This document shows positions 33,025 to 45,600 of a stretch of 64,000 bases of DNA, piece after piece. The position numbers and the translations under genes are program-made. The stretch comes from Cordia subcordata (Eukaryota; Streptophyta; Magnoliopsida; Boraginales; Cordiaceae): assembly GCA_028554755.1 (NCBI GenBank), contig JAPTOF010000020.1, positions 4,841,001 through 4,905,000 on the forward strand. The letters are read 5' to 3'. The notes beneath the pieces were generated by a model. That model made no database searches. It worked only from the letters and a program-made list of their open reading frames with translations, and was not told the DNA's origin. The stretch's first letter is position 1, and each line of letters opens with the position of its first letter.

Positions 33025-34873
33025 AAACTGCTGAGCAATAAATCATAAAGAGGTTTTAGATGGTGGTGAAATAAGGCCAAGTTAATAAGACCCAACTATT
33101 TTGTTTGGTTACCTCACGAACGGAATTGTGATTCATCCGTGATTTTATGAGTGAAACCGTGTGGGTTTTTGGAGCTTTCTTTGAAGCAAAATTCCCTAAA
33201 TCCAAGTGGGGCCAACTATTTTTTCTCTTTTTGGCCCCAGCACATGCAAAGCATCGACCTTTTTAGGGTATTATATGTGCCTTTTTCTCTCTCTTTCTTT
33301 TCTCGAGTCGACGAAATTGAAAATCTTACACTTCTTTGAAAATGGTTTCAAGTCTCGAAACCTTTTGTATTAGAGCGAGAGACATACACTAGATCACTAC
33401 GTCTATGATGCCTTCTTTTCTTTTTTCTTTTTTTTTTTTGTTTTCTTTGCATCTGTTGGAGTATTTTTCTTTTGATTTTTATTGATCACAGATTTTTGAA
33501 TTGTTTTTTTCTTGGTCATTGTCTAGTTGTTGGAGTTTGAATGAGAAGAGGCAAAGCGGACACCAAAGTCCAAGATTATTTAACAGCCACCGTCCCACTA
33601 GCCAGCAATTTAGATTTTTCTCACTTTTCTGTACTGTTCACTTAAACAGCATTGCGTCTTATTTGCCCTGCTAAATATTGGTCAAACTCCTTTGTTTAAG
33701 AGGTTCATGGTAGTTCTTTTGTAAGGGCGTCGTATTGTTGCAATTATCAAATACTCATTCGACAAATATATTTACAAAAAATCAAGAATTATTTTTCATT
33801 TAGATCACACTTGCATATGAAGTCCACTAGTGATATAGGTCATAGTCGACTCGAATTGCTTAGAGAGCGTTGACAGTTGGACCTTAGACCTCACCCCACA
33901 CGACCTCAAGTTCACCGGGGTTGGATTCAAGTACCTCAAGATATGCCTTAATCCAGACAAAGAGTTTTGATTCTTTCACTAACTCTCACATACCAATCCT
34001 ACTAAGATTATGCCACCTGGTTAAGCTCAACAGAGACCATGTGTTATCCAAACTCCTATAGGTGGAATCCTAGGAATACATATCAATGCAACAAGCCAAA
34101 GGCATGCACTCATTAAGCTCTAGTATCCTTCCTTGGTCAATTCCAGTTCAATCCCTCACTAACTTGAGCATTGTGAGTCCCTTTGGCCCCACTAATCTTC
34201 AATAGCTTGGAAGTGGAGTCCCTTTTCATCCCCCCCAGCGGCCCCCTAATTTCTAATAGTGGCCTAATCTTCAATAGCTTAGAACCAGAGACCCTTTGTC
34301 TCCTAATCGCCAATAATCTCAACATTATTAGCTAGAATTGTGAGAGTTTTTGAGTTTTCTAAGAAGTTTGTACGTTAAGTATGATAAGATTTTGTCTAGT
34401 TACATGCAATCTAGTTTTGTTGAGCTACAGTATTATACAAGTTTGGAAATTTGTTTTCCTTCTCAAGCAAGAGTGTATAATGTTGGTACAGAAATTCCGA
34501 ATCTTTCAAGTTCAAACCTTTAATTTGTAGCTTTTAGTTTCAGAGGCATTAGGTCAGAGAGAAAACCACTTGTCACATTACAAAACACGTAAATTCTCTC
34601 GAGTTTTCACTTTCTACGATACCATAAAAATTAATGTGCCTGTCCCAGTAGGTTGTGGTAAATGCCAATTGCATAATAAATTCGATGTTGCCTCTTCTAT
34701 TTCTCAACAATTTTCTCTCTCACACACACATATTCACCACACAAAACACACAGAGGTTTAATATCACTGCAAAGGTAGAAGTGAACGAATTGAATACGAA
34801 ATCTTTTCTGGTTAGAGAATCATTAAATGTTACTTAACATTTTTAGTGACAAAATAATTCTATATTCATTATT
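33025..34873. other. Intergenic, nothing coding recognised
   Basis: Contains pyrimidine tracts (33285-33305, 33415-33440) and a small local duplication of aatcttcaatagctt at 34194 and 34268. No supported gene. Confidence 0.55.
34856..34873. repeat. Target-site duplication of the SINE (left copy)
   Basis: aattctatattcattatt, 18 bp, identical to 35118-35135. Confidence 0.95.
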
Positions 34874-35117
34874 TTTAAAGGGTTAACCAAAGGAGAACCC
34901 CTTTCCCACTTGGCCAGAGGCCCCTTAACCAGGCGGGAGGTAAATCGAGGGATGTGCGTGAGTGGCGGCAGACTGAGAGGACCAACGGCGTGGAAATCCA
35001 AAGAATATTTCGCAATATTTCAATGAGATCGCGCCACACGGACTCGATCCCGCGTTGTCAGAGTGTCTCCACCCTAATCACCTGGCCACTTACCAACTCA
35101 CCTATGCCCCTGGGGGC
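34874..35117 (-). mobile_element. tRNA-derived SINE, full length
   Basis: A 244-bp element read on the minus strand. It starts GCCCCCAGGGGCATAGGTGA. A box-A-like TAGGTGAGTTGGTAAG lies near 35093-35106 and a box-B-like GGATCGAGTCC near 35040-35052, the pol III internal promoter arrangement of tRNA-derived SINEs. The 3' part matches the fragment at 2229-2318 and ends in a short A-rich tail (CCCTTTAAAAA). The 18-bp perfect TSD shows insertion by target-primed reverse transcription. It must have been mobilised by a LINE elsewhere in the genome. Confidence 0.9.
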
Positions 35118-35135
35118 AATTCTATATTCATTATT
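35118..35135. repeat. Target-site duplication of the SINE (right copy)
   Basis: Identical 18-mer to 34856-34873. Confidence 0.95.
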
Positions 35136-35221
35136 GAATTAATGCAAATATGTGCGAAGGCTGTACGATATGATACAACCAACCAACCCATGGAACAGAA
35201 ACAAAACAACGTAGAAGTACA

Positions 35222-35758
35222 GGTGAGCATTATTCGGTTGTAACCAAATAATCAATCAAAGGGAATTTAACTGAAATATTAAATTCGGTTAGATTATTTT
35301 TATATTCGATTTGGTTTTGGTTATTAAACATGGAAAAGATCGGTTTTCTGTTCAGTTTCAGTTGTTCTTCCAAAATTTCGGTTAATAACCAAATAATTGA
35401 ATAGTTAATTTTTATTTTAAAAAATATTTAGTTATTTTTTTTTTTCAAGTTTATATTCATATATATTTATAAGTTTATATTATTCTTTGATGCATAATAT
35501 GAATTTTGATGATGAATATTTCAATTTAGTTATTATAATTACAAATGGTTATTTAAGTTAGTTTTGAATAATTTATGATTTTTTTGGAATAGTTCGGTTA
35601 TTTTGGTTGTAACCGAAACCTAACCAAAAAACTTCAATTAAATAATTTTGGTTAATAATATTATTCAGTTTGGTTTCGTTTAGCAATTTTTAGCAATTCA
35701 AAAATTTAGCTATTAAAATTCGGTTTCGATTAAGTTTGGTTATAACCGAATGCTCACC
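35222..35758. mobile_element. hAT-like MITE with CGGTT-type TIRs
   Basis: Starts GGTGAGCATTATTCGGTTGT and ends tataaccgaatgctcacc, an inverted repeat with small gaps. The interior has several cggtt/aaccga motifs (35278-35400, 35590-35740). GGTGAGCA..CGGTT ends are common in plant hAT-type MITEs. I could not find a clear 8-bp TSD, so the superfamily is tentative. Confidence 0.65.
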
Positions 35759-36794
35759 CATACCTAGAAGATACAATCACATAGGGAACGATTTTCTCAC
35801 AGCAGACTTGTAGAAAAGATATTTATGATGTAAATTAATTGTTCTTGCTCGTAACAGTTCAAGAAACAATTAAATCAAAATCTTTGCGGCTTTGCCTGCA
35901 AGTGTTAGATTGAATGATCACATAACAACTGGTTGTGTTGAAAAGTTCTGAATTCAAAGTTATACTCGTCAATTATAAATATTTCCTGACCCTTATGTAA
36001 TATGTGTGAATTATCTTTATAAGGTATAATGCACACGACAGAATAGTATTTGTTTCTAATTTGTTATTATTATATACGTGTGGCCCTCAATACTTGTTTC
36101 TTAGCTTTTAAAATTTGCAGATTAGATATATCCTTGTTAGGTGTATCTTTAATATTATCAATTTTATCCTGAAACATGTCTCGATGTAATGAAGGTACAC
36201 AAGAAAGATCTGCCTGGAAAATGGTAATTGGATATTAAATTATAAGCAAATTATAGTCCAAAACCCGTGCTTATTGAAATAAATTAAATATTATTAAATT
36301 ATGTAACTAATAATAAAATAAATTATAGTTTGTACTAATCAATTCATAAACAACTAATTAATTAATAGTATGACAATAAGTTATATTGATATTTTATTGA
36401 AAATACTATGTTATTTTTTAATTATATACGATATTGGCTAGCTATAAAGTTTTTGGTTGTATTCACATTTTATCACTTTTCTTTTCTGGCGAAATTCTGT
36501 AAGTGATTTTCTGAAAATAGAGAAAATATAGGGGAGTAATAAAAATTTCCCTAATTTTCCACCTAGAGAAATGATAAGGGATATAAGGAAGAAGGAAAAC
36601 AAAAGTCATCAAAATATTTGATAACAATAGCAATGTGAGAGGAGAAAAAGTATAAAAGTCATAAAAATGCAATTCAATATAGTACATTGTGTATAGAATA
36701 TTTATATGTTCAAGGACATACTTGTCTATTTAAAGAAGGAAAAAAAATCTATTACCTTAAAAAAAATGCCCAATAAAAGATAAAAATGTATCAA

Positions 36795-37070
36795 TCTATA
36801 TCATTCATAATTTTTTCCCTAAAATTATTATATTTTACAAAAAATATAACAGTTGTATTCAATGTCAGAAATTTAATATGACAATATATTTATGTTTTAA
36901 AAATATAAAAATGCTCATTTCTCCCGTGCATTATACGAGTACTATTATATTATATAAATATTGAAATAATTGTCAAAAATACTTTTTAATTTTGAAATCG
37001 TTACATAATTTTTAATTTATATCACATTATATAAATATTGAAACCCATATCTCACGAGTAGACACACTAG
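36795..37070 (+). mobile_element. Possible small Helitron
   Basis: Starts TCTATATCATTCATAATTTT after an A and ends gtagacacaCTAG before a T. These termini resemble those of the Helitron at 14163-14498, but the 3' hairpin is weak and the interior is not shared. Tentative. Confidence 0.3.
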
Positions 37071-39373
37071 TATTGTAATAATATGTCATCACACTTGGCA
37101 GAATTTGATGCATCTAATTTTTTGAGGAAGCGTTGTGGCACCTTAAACCTTTTAACTGTAGCTTTTTATAGCCGAACTGAAATTTGCAGTCTAAATCCTT
37201 ATAGCGCGCAATTACTCTTAAATAATATACAAGATATCATAATCTAGACCAAGAGTTATATTCATAATTGATAATCATTTTTTCTTTAATGTGGACCACT
37301 AGTGAACTAGTTTGAAGAAACCGATTTGAATAGGAGAACTAACATTAATGGGAGAAATTAATGTAAAGGGAGATAAGTAACAACTGGATGAACAAGGCTG
37401 GTCTAGTAAAAATTATTGTACATGAATTTACAAAACTAAAACCAAATTCTAGCTGTTATTTATGTTAAAAATTCTGAGGCTTTATATACGAAAAATTATT
37501 CAGTCTTCGAGTCTTGCATCTACACTTACTAGTAACTAAAATGCAATCACAACAATAAAATATTATGAGAGTTTCGAGGCTCTATTTGTCTTCTTTGAGG
37601 AAAAAGTTAAGTTAAAGAGCTTAAAAGTTGAAATTCAAAGAAGAAATGCTTTTCAGGCCACCGCAATTTTGTCCATGAAAATCGAACGACGAGAACTGAG
37701 ATTTCACGGCGTTGCTGGGGCAAGTGCACATGCTTGCTTTGTTTTGACATGCAGATGGTTTTTGGCTTGTTCCTTCACGTGCCGAAAGGGTTCAGATGGA
37801 TATAATTACTTTCTCTTCTTTTGCTATTTCAATTTTCTTCTTTACATAATCTTCCAATGACTAAAAATGAAGGAAATTATTGATATCTTTTCTTCGATCT
37901 CAGAGTTAATCTATTTATTATACCAAAACAACTACCGTTCCATCTACTTTGTTTCTGGTTCATTTTTTACTACTTCTAAATTATATGTCACATTTCAGTA
38001 TTACCATTCGTTGGATTAATCTTCATTAATACCTAGAATTTTGGCCTCAATTTAATTCTTCTTGTGCTGTGTCTCCCTCGTTTTGGCTTCAGTTACAATT
38101 TTTTTTCTTTTTTAATTTGTAATTTTTATTAATGTTCATTGTTTATAAATAACAAATAATCTCTTTTTTTAAGATTATTGAAATAGTGTATATATATAAG
38201 TATATATTTATTTATGTATATAATTATTCCTATAACTCACTTGTGCGTGGCACAGGATAAAAAGTAAGTTGATTAAAAATGAGAATCTCTTTTATGGGCA
38301 AAAGCAAATATACTTTTTTCAGGAAGTGGGACCTTCAAACCAGTTGACCTAAAAATGGTAGTTTTGAATATGTGTAATTTCACACAATTTGAGTATATGA
38401 AACACTAATTAATTAATTAATCATGTATATAAATATTAAATTACATGTTATAATAATTTTTTAAATAAAATTATAGTTCAAACTGTTGAGACTATCTCTT
38501 TTAACAGTAATGATTTGGATTTCAATTAAATGAGAAACAGAAATTTAAGTTGGGAATAAGAGTTAAAAAAAGAAGCCCTATGCATATTGAGTTAATAGGT
38601 GAATATTTTGAGAATAAAGAATGGCTAAATGGGAAGATCAATGTCTTTAATTTCTTAATGTGTTTGCCAAGTGACGGATGCTTTAATTTGTAACTTCATC
38701 CTCACGCATGTAATATAATATTTTTTCTGTATGTTGGTATGCAAAAGAAAATAACCTGTTGGGACACGTCTCAAGAGAAGGGTGCTTTTAATCAATGATG
38801 GAGCTAGAAAATTTTTTTACTAGTGTTAATAAAAAATATCTTATAAATAAAAAAACTTGAATATATACATTTTTTTTACCATGCAAATATTATAATTGAC
38901 CTTGACAAAGTCTCGTATTCTAAAAGCACTGAATAATCACTTTATTTTTAATATTATCAAATACGTCCCTTTCAATGAAAATAACCAAATAATCATTCGT
39001 GGTTCTTCACGATATTCATAGCAGAATACTCACTTAACACTTATAGTTGCAATTGTAAAAATCAATGTTAATTTGATTAGTAAATAAACTGAAAGATATG
39101 CTACATTTTTCTTTATCTCAACTAATTTCTTAACAAGATTACTAATTCCCTTAAGATCGCTAAATTCACTACTTGAATGAATATTAATTATAAAATTTGT
39201 GGTGTTTGACTTGATTAAACAAAAGACGTACTAGCAAAGACAAAAAAAAAAGAAAGAAAAAAAAAAGAAAAAGGTGTGTCATCGGTGAGGGGTCCATAAA
39301 TATTCTAGTGGGTTCAAGAAAAATTTTTCAATATAATATATATGTATAATTTTTTTTTTTTTTGAAGTTTCAC

Positions 39374-39391
39374 TGGTGTCAATTGACACCA
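39374..39391. repeat. Perfect 18-bp palindrome
   Basis: TGGTGTCAATTGACACCA is fully self-complementary. It lies just after a poly-T run. It may be part of an old transposon end. Confidence 0.85.
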
Positions 39392-41289
39392 TACTCGTAT
39401 ATATGGAGCCGTCCCCGCTTTTAGTGGTTGGACTATATGAGCAAGAAGCAATTTTGTGGCCTAAAAAGGAAATAGAACCGAATTTGTGGCCCTTGCATAG
39501 AACCAATAATTGAATTTCGTATCCATAAAGAATAAAGATTGGGATAAACGACTCATAAAACTTAATTTCTTTGCTGGTCAACATCATGGTTTACAGAATT
39601 CCTCAATGAATTAACTTTATATCATAGATATAAATATAAATAAATAAACATATAAAAAATATAAGCAGTTACGAAAAAAAAGAAAGAAACGAATCAAATA
39701 AAAACATTATTTGGTATATATGCGCCTTATATTTGACAAGTCTTGAGCATGTCTTGAAGGGGTTTTCGAAGAAAATTTTCCAACATACCCGAAAAGGAAA
39801 AACAAAAACAAAAATAGAAAAAAAAAGAAGAAAAAGTGAAGTTCTTTAAGCAAATAGTAAATATCAATTATTGAAAAATTGAAAATATATTAACAAAAAA
39901 AGGGAAAAAAAAAAGAGAAAAGGATCATTCGAATATCTCTCAATAATCTTTAAAAGTGCTAACTGTCAACAACCAAACTTATGCATGGTTTGTGTAGTTG
40001 CATACAAGATTTTCTTTCAGCTTTTTACGTACTGACCAGTTTTTGTTTGTTGTTCTGTCTTCGATCACCTGAGGGAGAGAGAAATTAAAAATCCCTTTAT
40101 TCTTTTCATCTTTGATATGACCAAAATCACATGTGGATTTCACACTTATAGATTTTCCTTTCCTTTACTATCAGCTCGAATCTTTTTCACTGTTCTTTGC
40201 AAAAGTTCCCTTGTTGCATGCAGATTCTACTTTCCTAACTTTTTTTTTTTGTTTTCTTATTTTTTCATCTGACTAGAAGACAAAAGAAGAAATCACTTTA
40301 TTAGTGACTTGTACTTCATATTATTCTTATTGTTTGTTTTAAAATTTGAAAACATAACAACCTCTTTCTCTTCGCTCGCCGTTTTCTTCTTTATCATGAT
40401 TAAATTTCATGAATTATTTTACGCTCAAATTCTAGTTTTTCGATCAAAGTAGGTTTCTCTGATTATTTACTTTGAAAATTTTATGTGATAGTGTTGACAC
40501 AATAAATAAAAACACTAATATCATCTCTATATTGTAGTCACACTTCATTTTAAAGTTTAAATTTATGACGACGATATTAGTATTTTTATTTGTTATATTA
40601 ACAGATAGGAAATATTACAGATAATTAATATTTCACACAATTCAGTCATAGTCTTCTCTATTTGCATGCATATTTATGTGTATGTTTGTGTGTGTTTTGA
40701 ATCTTAGTTATGCTTTTATTCTTTCTACTTTTTCAATTATGAAACATGTATGCTTAAAGTCAATGCTGGCCCTTATCACATTAACCCTACAAATGAATCA
40801 CACAATTAATGACCCTGTAATCATCTTTTTAGTGTTTGGAGAGAGGTCATTATACTTAATCATATCTCATTATGAAATTATATGTCACAAACAACATATC
40901 TCTTCTACTTAGTTGGATTCCATGAAGTTGACTACTGAGTTTCTAGCGGTTCCTCAAACGATGAATTAAAGATGGGATTTAGAGTTTGTTACCTGGAAAA
41001 GCTTGTCGTGTCTAACTACCTTTCCTAGATCTTGCATATATATTACAGCTGGTATGATGTATATTATTTGAGTTTGACAACTTTCAAGGAGGGCAAGTGA
41101 AACTTAGAGCTTGATTTACGGGAGACACTACGCAGTCTACAATACTAATGATTTTATTTTATTTTTTTAATGAGCATAATATTGTATTCGTTAAGAAGAT
41201 CGTACTAGTAATTATATTGAGATAATTACTATTAAGAGGGAAACTTTCTATATATACAATAGATGGTGAAGTTTATTTTGAAAGATTAG

Positions 41290-41398
41290 GATTTGTAAAG
41301 GGTCAATTGTAATTAGTGGGGCCATAGAAGAAGATTATATGAGATTTGTAAAGGGTATTCAATTTTAATTAGTGGCGCCATAGAAGAAGATTATATGA
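41290..41398 (+). repeat. Tandem duplication (53 and 56 bp)
   Basis: Two adjacent units beginning gatttgtaaagggt and ending ccatagaagaagattatatga, differing by a 3-bp insertion and two or three substitutions. Confidence 0.9.
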
Positions 41399-42235
41399 TG
41401 CTAATTAAGACATAGATATATGATAAATTCAATTTTCTGATGCCAAATATATAGGAGAAGTTCATAATCAAATTATCGAAAAATTATATATTAGATCAAA
41501 CTGATGAATACTTTCAGGTTTAATTTGCAGATAAAATAAAGGACACGAAACTACCAAAGTAATTAATAATTAATATAATCTTTCTCGAAAGAGGCAAATT
41601 TTTCTATGGTCTCCAAACATGTGACCTAGAAAGGGTCTCGACTATTTCTTATCCTACAAAAGGGGAGTGGAAATAATAGTAATAGAGAAAATTTATGGCT
41701 CCAAATGAGAATTCTAAAGACAATTCAAGAATCTCTTCAAAAAAAAAAAAACGTATTAGGGAAATATATTTGCCCGTGATCAGTGCTAGTCTTGCCTGGG
41801 AAAAGGGTGGCTGGATATTTGATTAGATTTGCTTTGTCTTAAGATTCTTTATTTATTCATTTTCTTTTTCTCATTTTTGCGTTCAAAAGTCTAATGATTG
41901 TTTAACTACCTCATATAGCTGACTTATTTAACTACCTCACGTAGCTGACCTGACTGCTACATAAACAGTTGGATTCTCTTTTTGCACTAAAAAATTGAAA
42001 AGCAAAAACTTTGAATAATATGCTAAAAGGCGATTCCAACTAGACATTGCATTTGGTGCTTTAGCTTTGTAAGAATGTTATGCTGTAGTTATAACTTATT
42101 TAATCATGAGGCTTAATATATAATGAGGGAAAATTAATCCCCAAAAGTTAGGGTTTCACGATTCAGCAAAGACAAGGTTTGATTAGCATATCATTGTGAT
42201 CCGGCCAACGCAAACGTGTGTATGGGTAAGCTTTA

Positions 42236-42681
42236 GAGGGTGTTTGGATTGGCTTATAAAAATGCTACTTAAAGCACTTCTAGCTTTAAGTAATTACGTG
42301 TTTAAATAAAAGTTATAGTTATAAAAATAAGTATTTACATGTTTGATTAAAGTGGGCTGAAAAGTAAGTTATATAGTTAAAATAACTATTAAGGACATTA
42401 AAATATAATTTAAAAAGATAAATATAAGATAAAAGAGAAAAGATATTTTAGTAATAAAAATAAAAATGTAAGGATAAGATAGTAAATGATTTGGTCAAAC
42501 TTGTTTTTTTTCAACGTATTTAAAGCCATAAAAAGCAAAAGTTGGGGTTGGAGAGCTTTTTATTTTCTACTTAAAACTACTTAAAAAAGCACATTTTTAA
42601 TTAAAACAAACACTTCTATTAGTTTAAATTAGGCTTTAAGTAAATTTGACCAGAAAAAAAAAAGCCAAACCAAACACCCTC
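42236..42681 (+). mobile_element. Tourist-like MITE, family A, copy 2
   Basis: A 446-bp element starting GAGGGTGTTTGGATTGGCTT and ending aagccaaaccaaacaccctc, flanked by TTA on both sides (42233-42235, 42682-42684). It is the reverse complement of 3856-4327 over its length, with an internal deletion or insertion of a few dozen bases between them. Confidence 0.9.
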
Positions 42682-45600
42682 TTAATAATGTGTTTTTGCT
42701 ATGAGATAAGGTATTTCCAAATCAAATTAGATTTAAAACTAATTCTTATCTGATTAAAAGCGGTTAAAGAAAAGCCCCCAACAAGCACGCTTCAAAGGAT
42801 TCAAACTTCTAAAAATCTAATATACATAATATATGTAAATACAGATTCTTGTAAAAGCTAAACATATTTCTTTCTTTTAGTTGTACCAAAAAAAAAAAAA
42901 AAGAGAAAGGGAGAGAAGTATTATTACCAGTTACATACTGAATTAAAATTAATGTTGAGCTCTCCATTACAATTGATAGTTTTAATAGTTTTTTGATTGG
43001 AGAAGACATAAATTTTTGCGAAGATTTTGCTATGGTGCAATTTTAAGCTAGCTAGTGTTAGAAATGTCATTGTTGGGTTTCTGTGGTGACCAGTAGTTTT
43101 CATCCCATCGAGTTGGTGAAAGCTTCAATTAAACATGAAAAAGAAATTATTTCTATGGGAATTGTTATTGAAGTGGTAAAAATTTCACTTCCTAGACACA
43201 CAAAGTACCACATGGCAAGTTAATTGCGCCTTGTCACGGGGGAGAATCTATGAAAAGACATCCAATCAAATCTTGGATTTTCATAATTAATAGAAGTATT
43301 GGGAGATATCAAGAATTCTCCCTCCAATCCATTAATACCACTTGTATTGGAAACAATTTTGGACATATTTAAATATGCACAGATTTTTCGAGCGGTGGTG
43401 CTAGAATTAATAATATTACAGATGGTGAATATAAGGGATTGATGGAATCACAAATCATAAAATTAAAAGACTACTTACGTCATATATTGCAATTAATAAG
43501 AGATTGAAAAATATTATATATTCACCCATCTTACTAGCTACTTGAACAGAATATTTTATCTTTCATTGCATTTCTCTTAAAAGTGGCTGTGATTTTTTTT
43601 TTCTAAAAAGCTGCTTAACGATAAGAATAGTTAGCAAAAGTTATTATCTTCGAGTAATTAATTATTGTTTTTCTTAGTATAGATAGAACTCTTAATATTG
43701 ACATTAAGGTCTCGTGTAAACTCTCAGATTAGAAAAATTGAAAGGTGGTCACGTAAACAAACACGTTATTAACCATTATAAAATAAACACACCGATCCTC
43801 ATTTAATTAGTCAAGCAATTGAACAACATGGATTTTTTAATTACATTGGAGAAATATTCTCGAAAAGTAAAATTTTTTTGGATTGATCTCATAATTGGTA
43901 AGTTTTTAAATATGATTAATTTGATTAGGGTTGGCTGGTTCACTTCATGTTCGAAAAAGACCGGGGCATAAAATGGGAAATTAGATACTCTAATTTATTT
44001 CTTATATATGAAACCAAACTCATATAAATTTCTTTTTTCTTTTTTCTTTTTTAATTTTGGATATCTTATTCAAATTCTAAAAATATCTACTAGTAGATTA
44101 ATTAATTATTACTTTAGTTGAACAAATTAAAATCCTTGCTTATTCTCCTTAGACCATGAACTGCCCACAAAAACATATCACTAGAGGTATGTCAAATCTA
44201 GGTTCACCGATCAGTAGTCTTGGATTGAACTCATGCATGTGAGCTGGTTTAATTATAAGAGATGTGATGTGATGCTTAACCATTTAAGCCATTAAGTTGC
44301 TCTATTAAATTCTTCCATATCTTTGAATAACTCCTATCTAATTTATATCATTGAAAAGGAATTTTTGATGACATGTTGCTACGAAAGGCCGATTTTAAGT
44401 AATAGGTTTTGGTCCATGCGAGGATTAGGTCAAAGATTGGATGACACTAGGGATGAACTTTCATTAATGTTGAGAAGGACTAAAATTGATAAACTACTTT
44501 TGTTTATTTGCCTTTTTTTTTTTTAAAATACAAAGGAGACGAAGTCGATTTAAATACAAATAAGTCTTTAAGAAGTCACGCCCCTTAGATTATCTCTGAG
44601 TAGTGGTTTAAGTTGAACGAGGGGTTCCATCATGTAATGGACTCCAAGGTAAGAATGAATTTGATCCATGTCAATGTTACAAATTTCATAAAGCAATAAT
44701 ATCATGAACTATTAAGTCAAGGGAGAGGTATGGGCTCGAGACCTTTAAAATAGATAAAAGATTGTCGACGTCATTGGCAAATTCCATTTATTCTACAATA
44801 TTAATGGTGTATTCTCTCTTTTCCTCTGACAATTTTCATATAATCTTAATCAGTTTTTATATTTGTTCGCAATTAATTGCAACCTTTTTTAAAAGAAAAA
44901 CAGAGGAAAGAAGTGACTCAAATTAAAACAACGAAAAGAGAATAGCACAACGCGAGAAATTAGACCCAAGACTCAGTTTTGCGCAAATTATATTATGCCC
45001 CTGTAAATACACCTTGTAAGGTATATCTGCCTGTTTGTTCAGTACCCCACAATTATTTGTTCAGTGACTATTTATCTAGTACCACACAATTGTTTGTTCA
45101 GTGATTGTTTGTTCAGTACTTTATAACTATTTGTCCAGTACCCCACAACTATTTATTTAATGGTACACATTACACCGTATACCTGCAAGTACATGATATA
45201 AGTGTTCCCCACTTTTGATACCATGTTAAGAATCATGAAAGTTTTATTATAAAAACCAATTAGTTAATATATATGAGAAGTAGTTCAAGACCTTATAAGA
45301 TGGTCTTGAATTTTATTATTTTTCCATGTCAGTAGAATGTCTTCCAATAATAGTAACAGAAGAAAAGCGAAAAAGGGAGAGCCAAAAACGTGTTGTGGGG
45401 TAAGATTAATGTAATTCTTCGAAGAGAAATATTGACGCAATAATAAAATTATTACCGTCCAGGTGTATCTAAAACTCACGGGTAGTATTAGTTTATTTGT
45501 AATCATTCAAGTTAATCATGCAATCATGGAGTAACAAGGGCTGATTTTGTGCCTAATTAAGAACAGCATAATCGTTTTAATGATACAAATCAAGATTGCT

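Larger units (their letters stand above)
35759..42235. other. Long intergenic region without supported genes
   Basis: Very AT-rich. Short frames at 36463, 37669, 39279 and 40676 show no domains and are not accepted. It contains a possible Helitron (36795-37070), a perfect 18-bp palindrome (39374-39391) and a 53-56-bp tandem duplication (41290-41398), listed separately. Confidence 0.55.
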
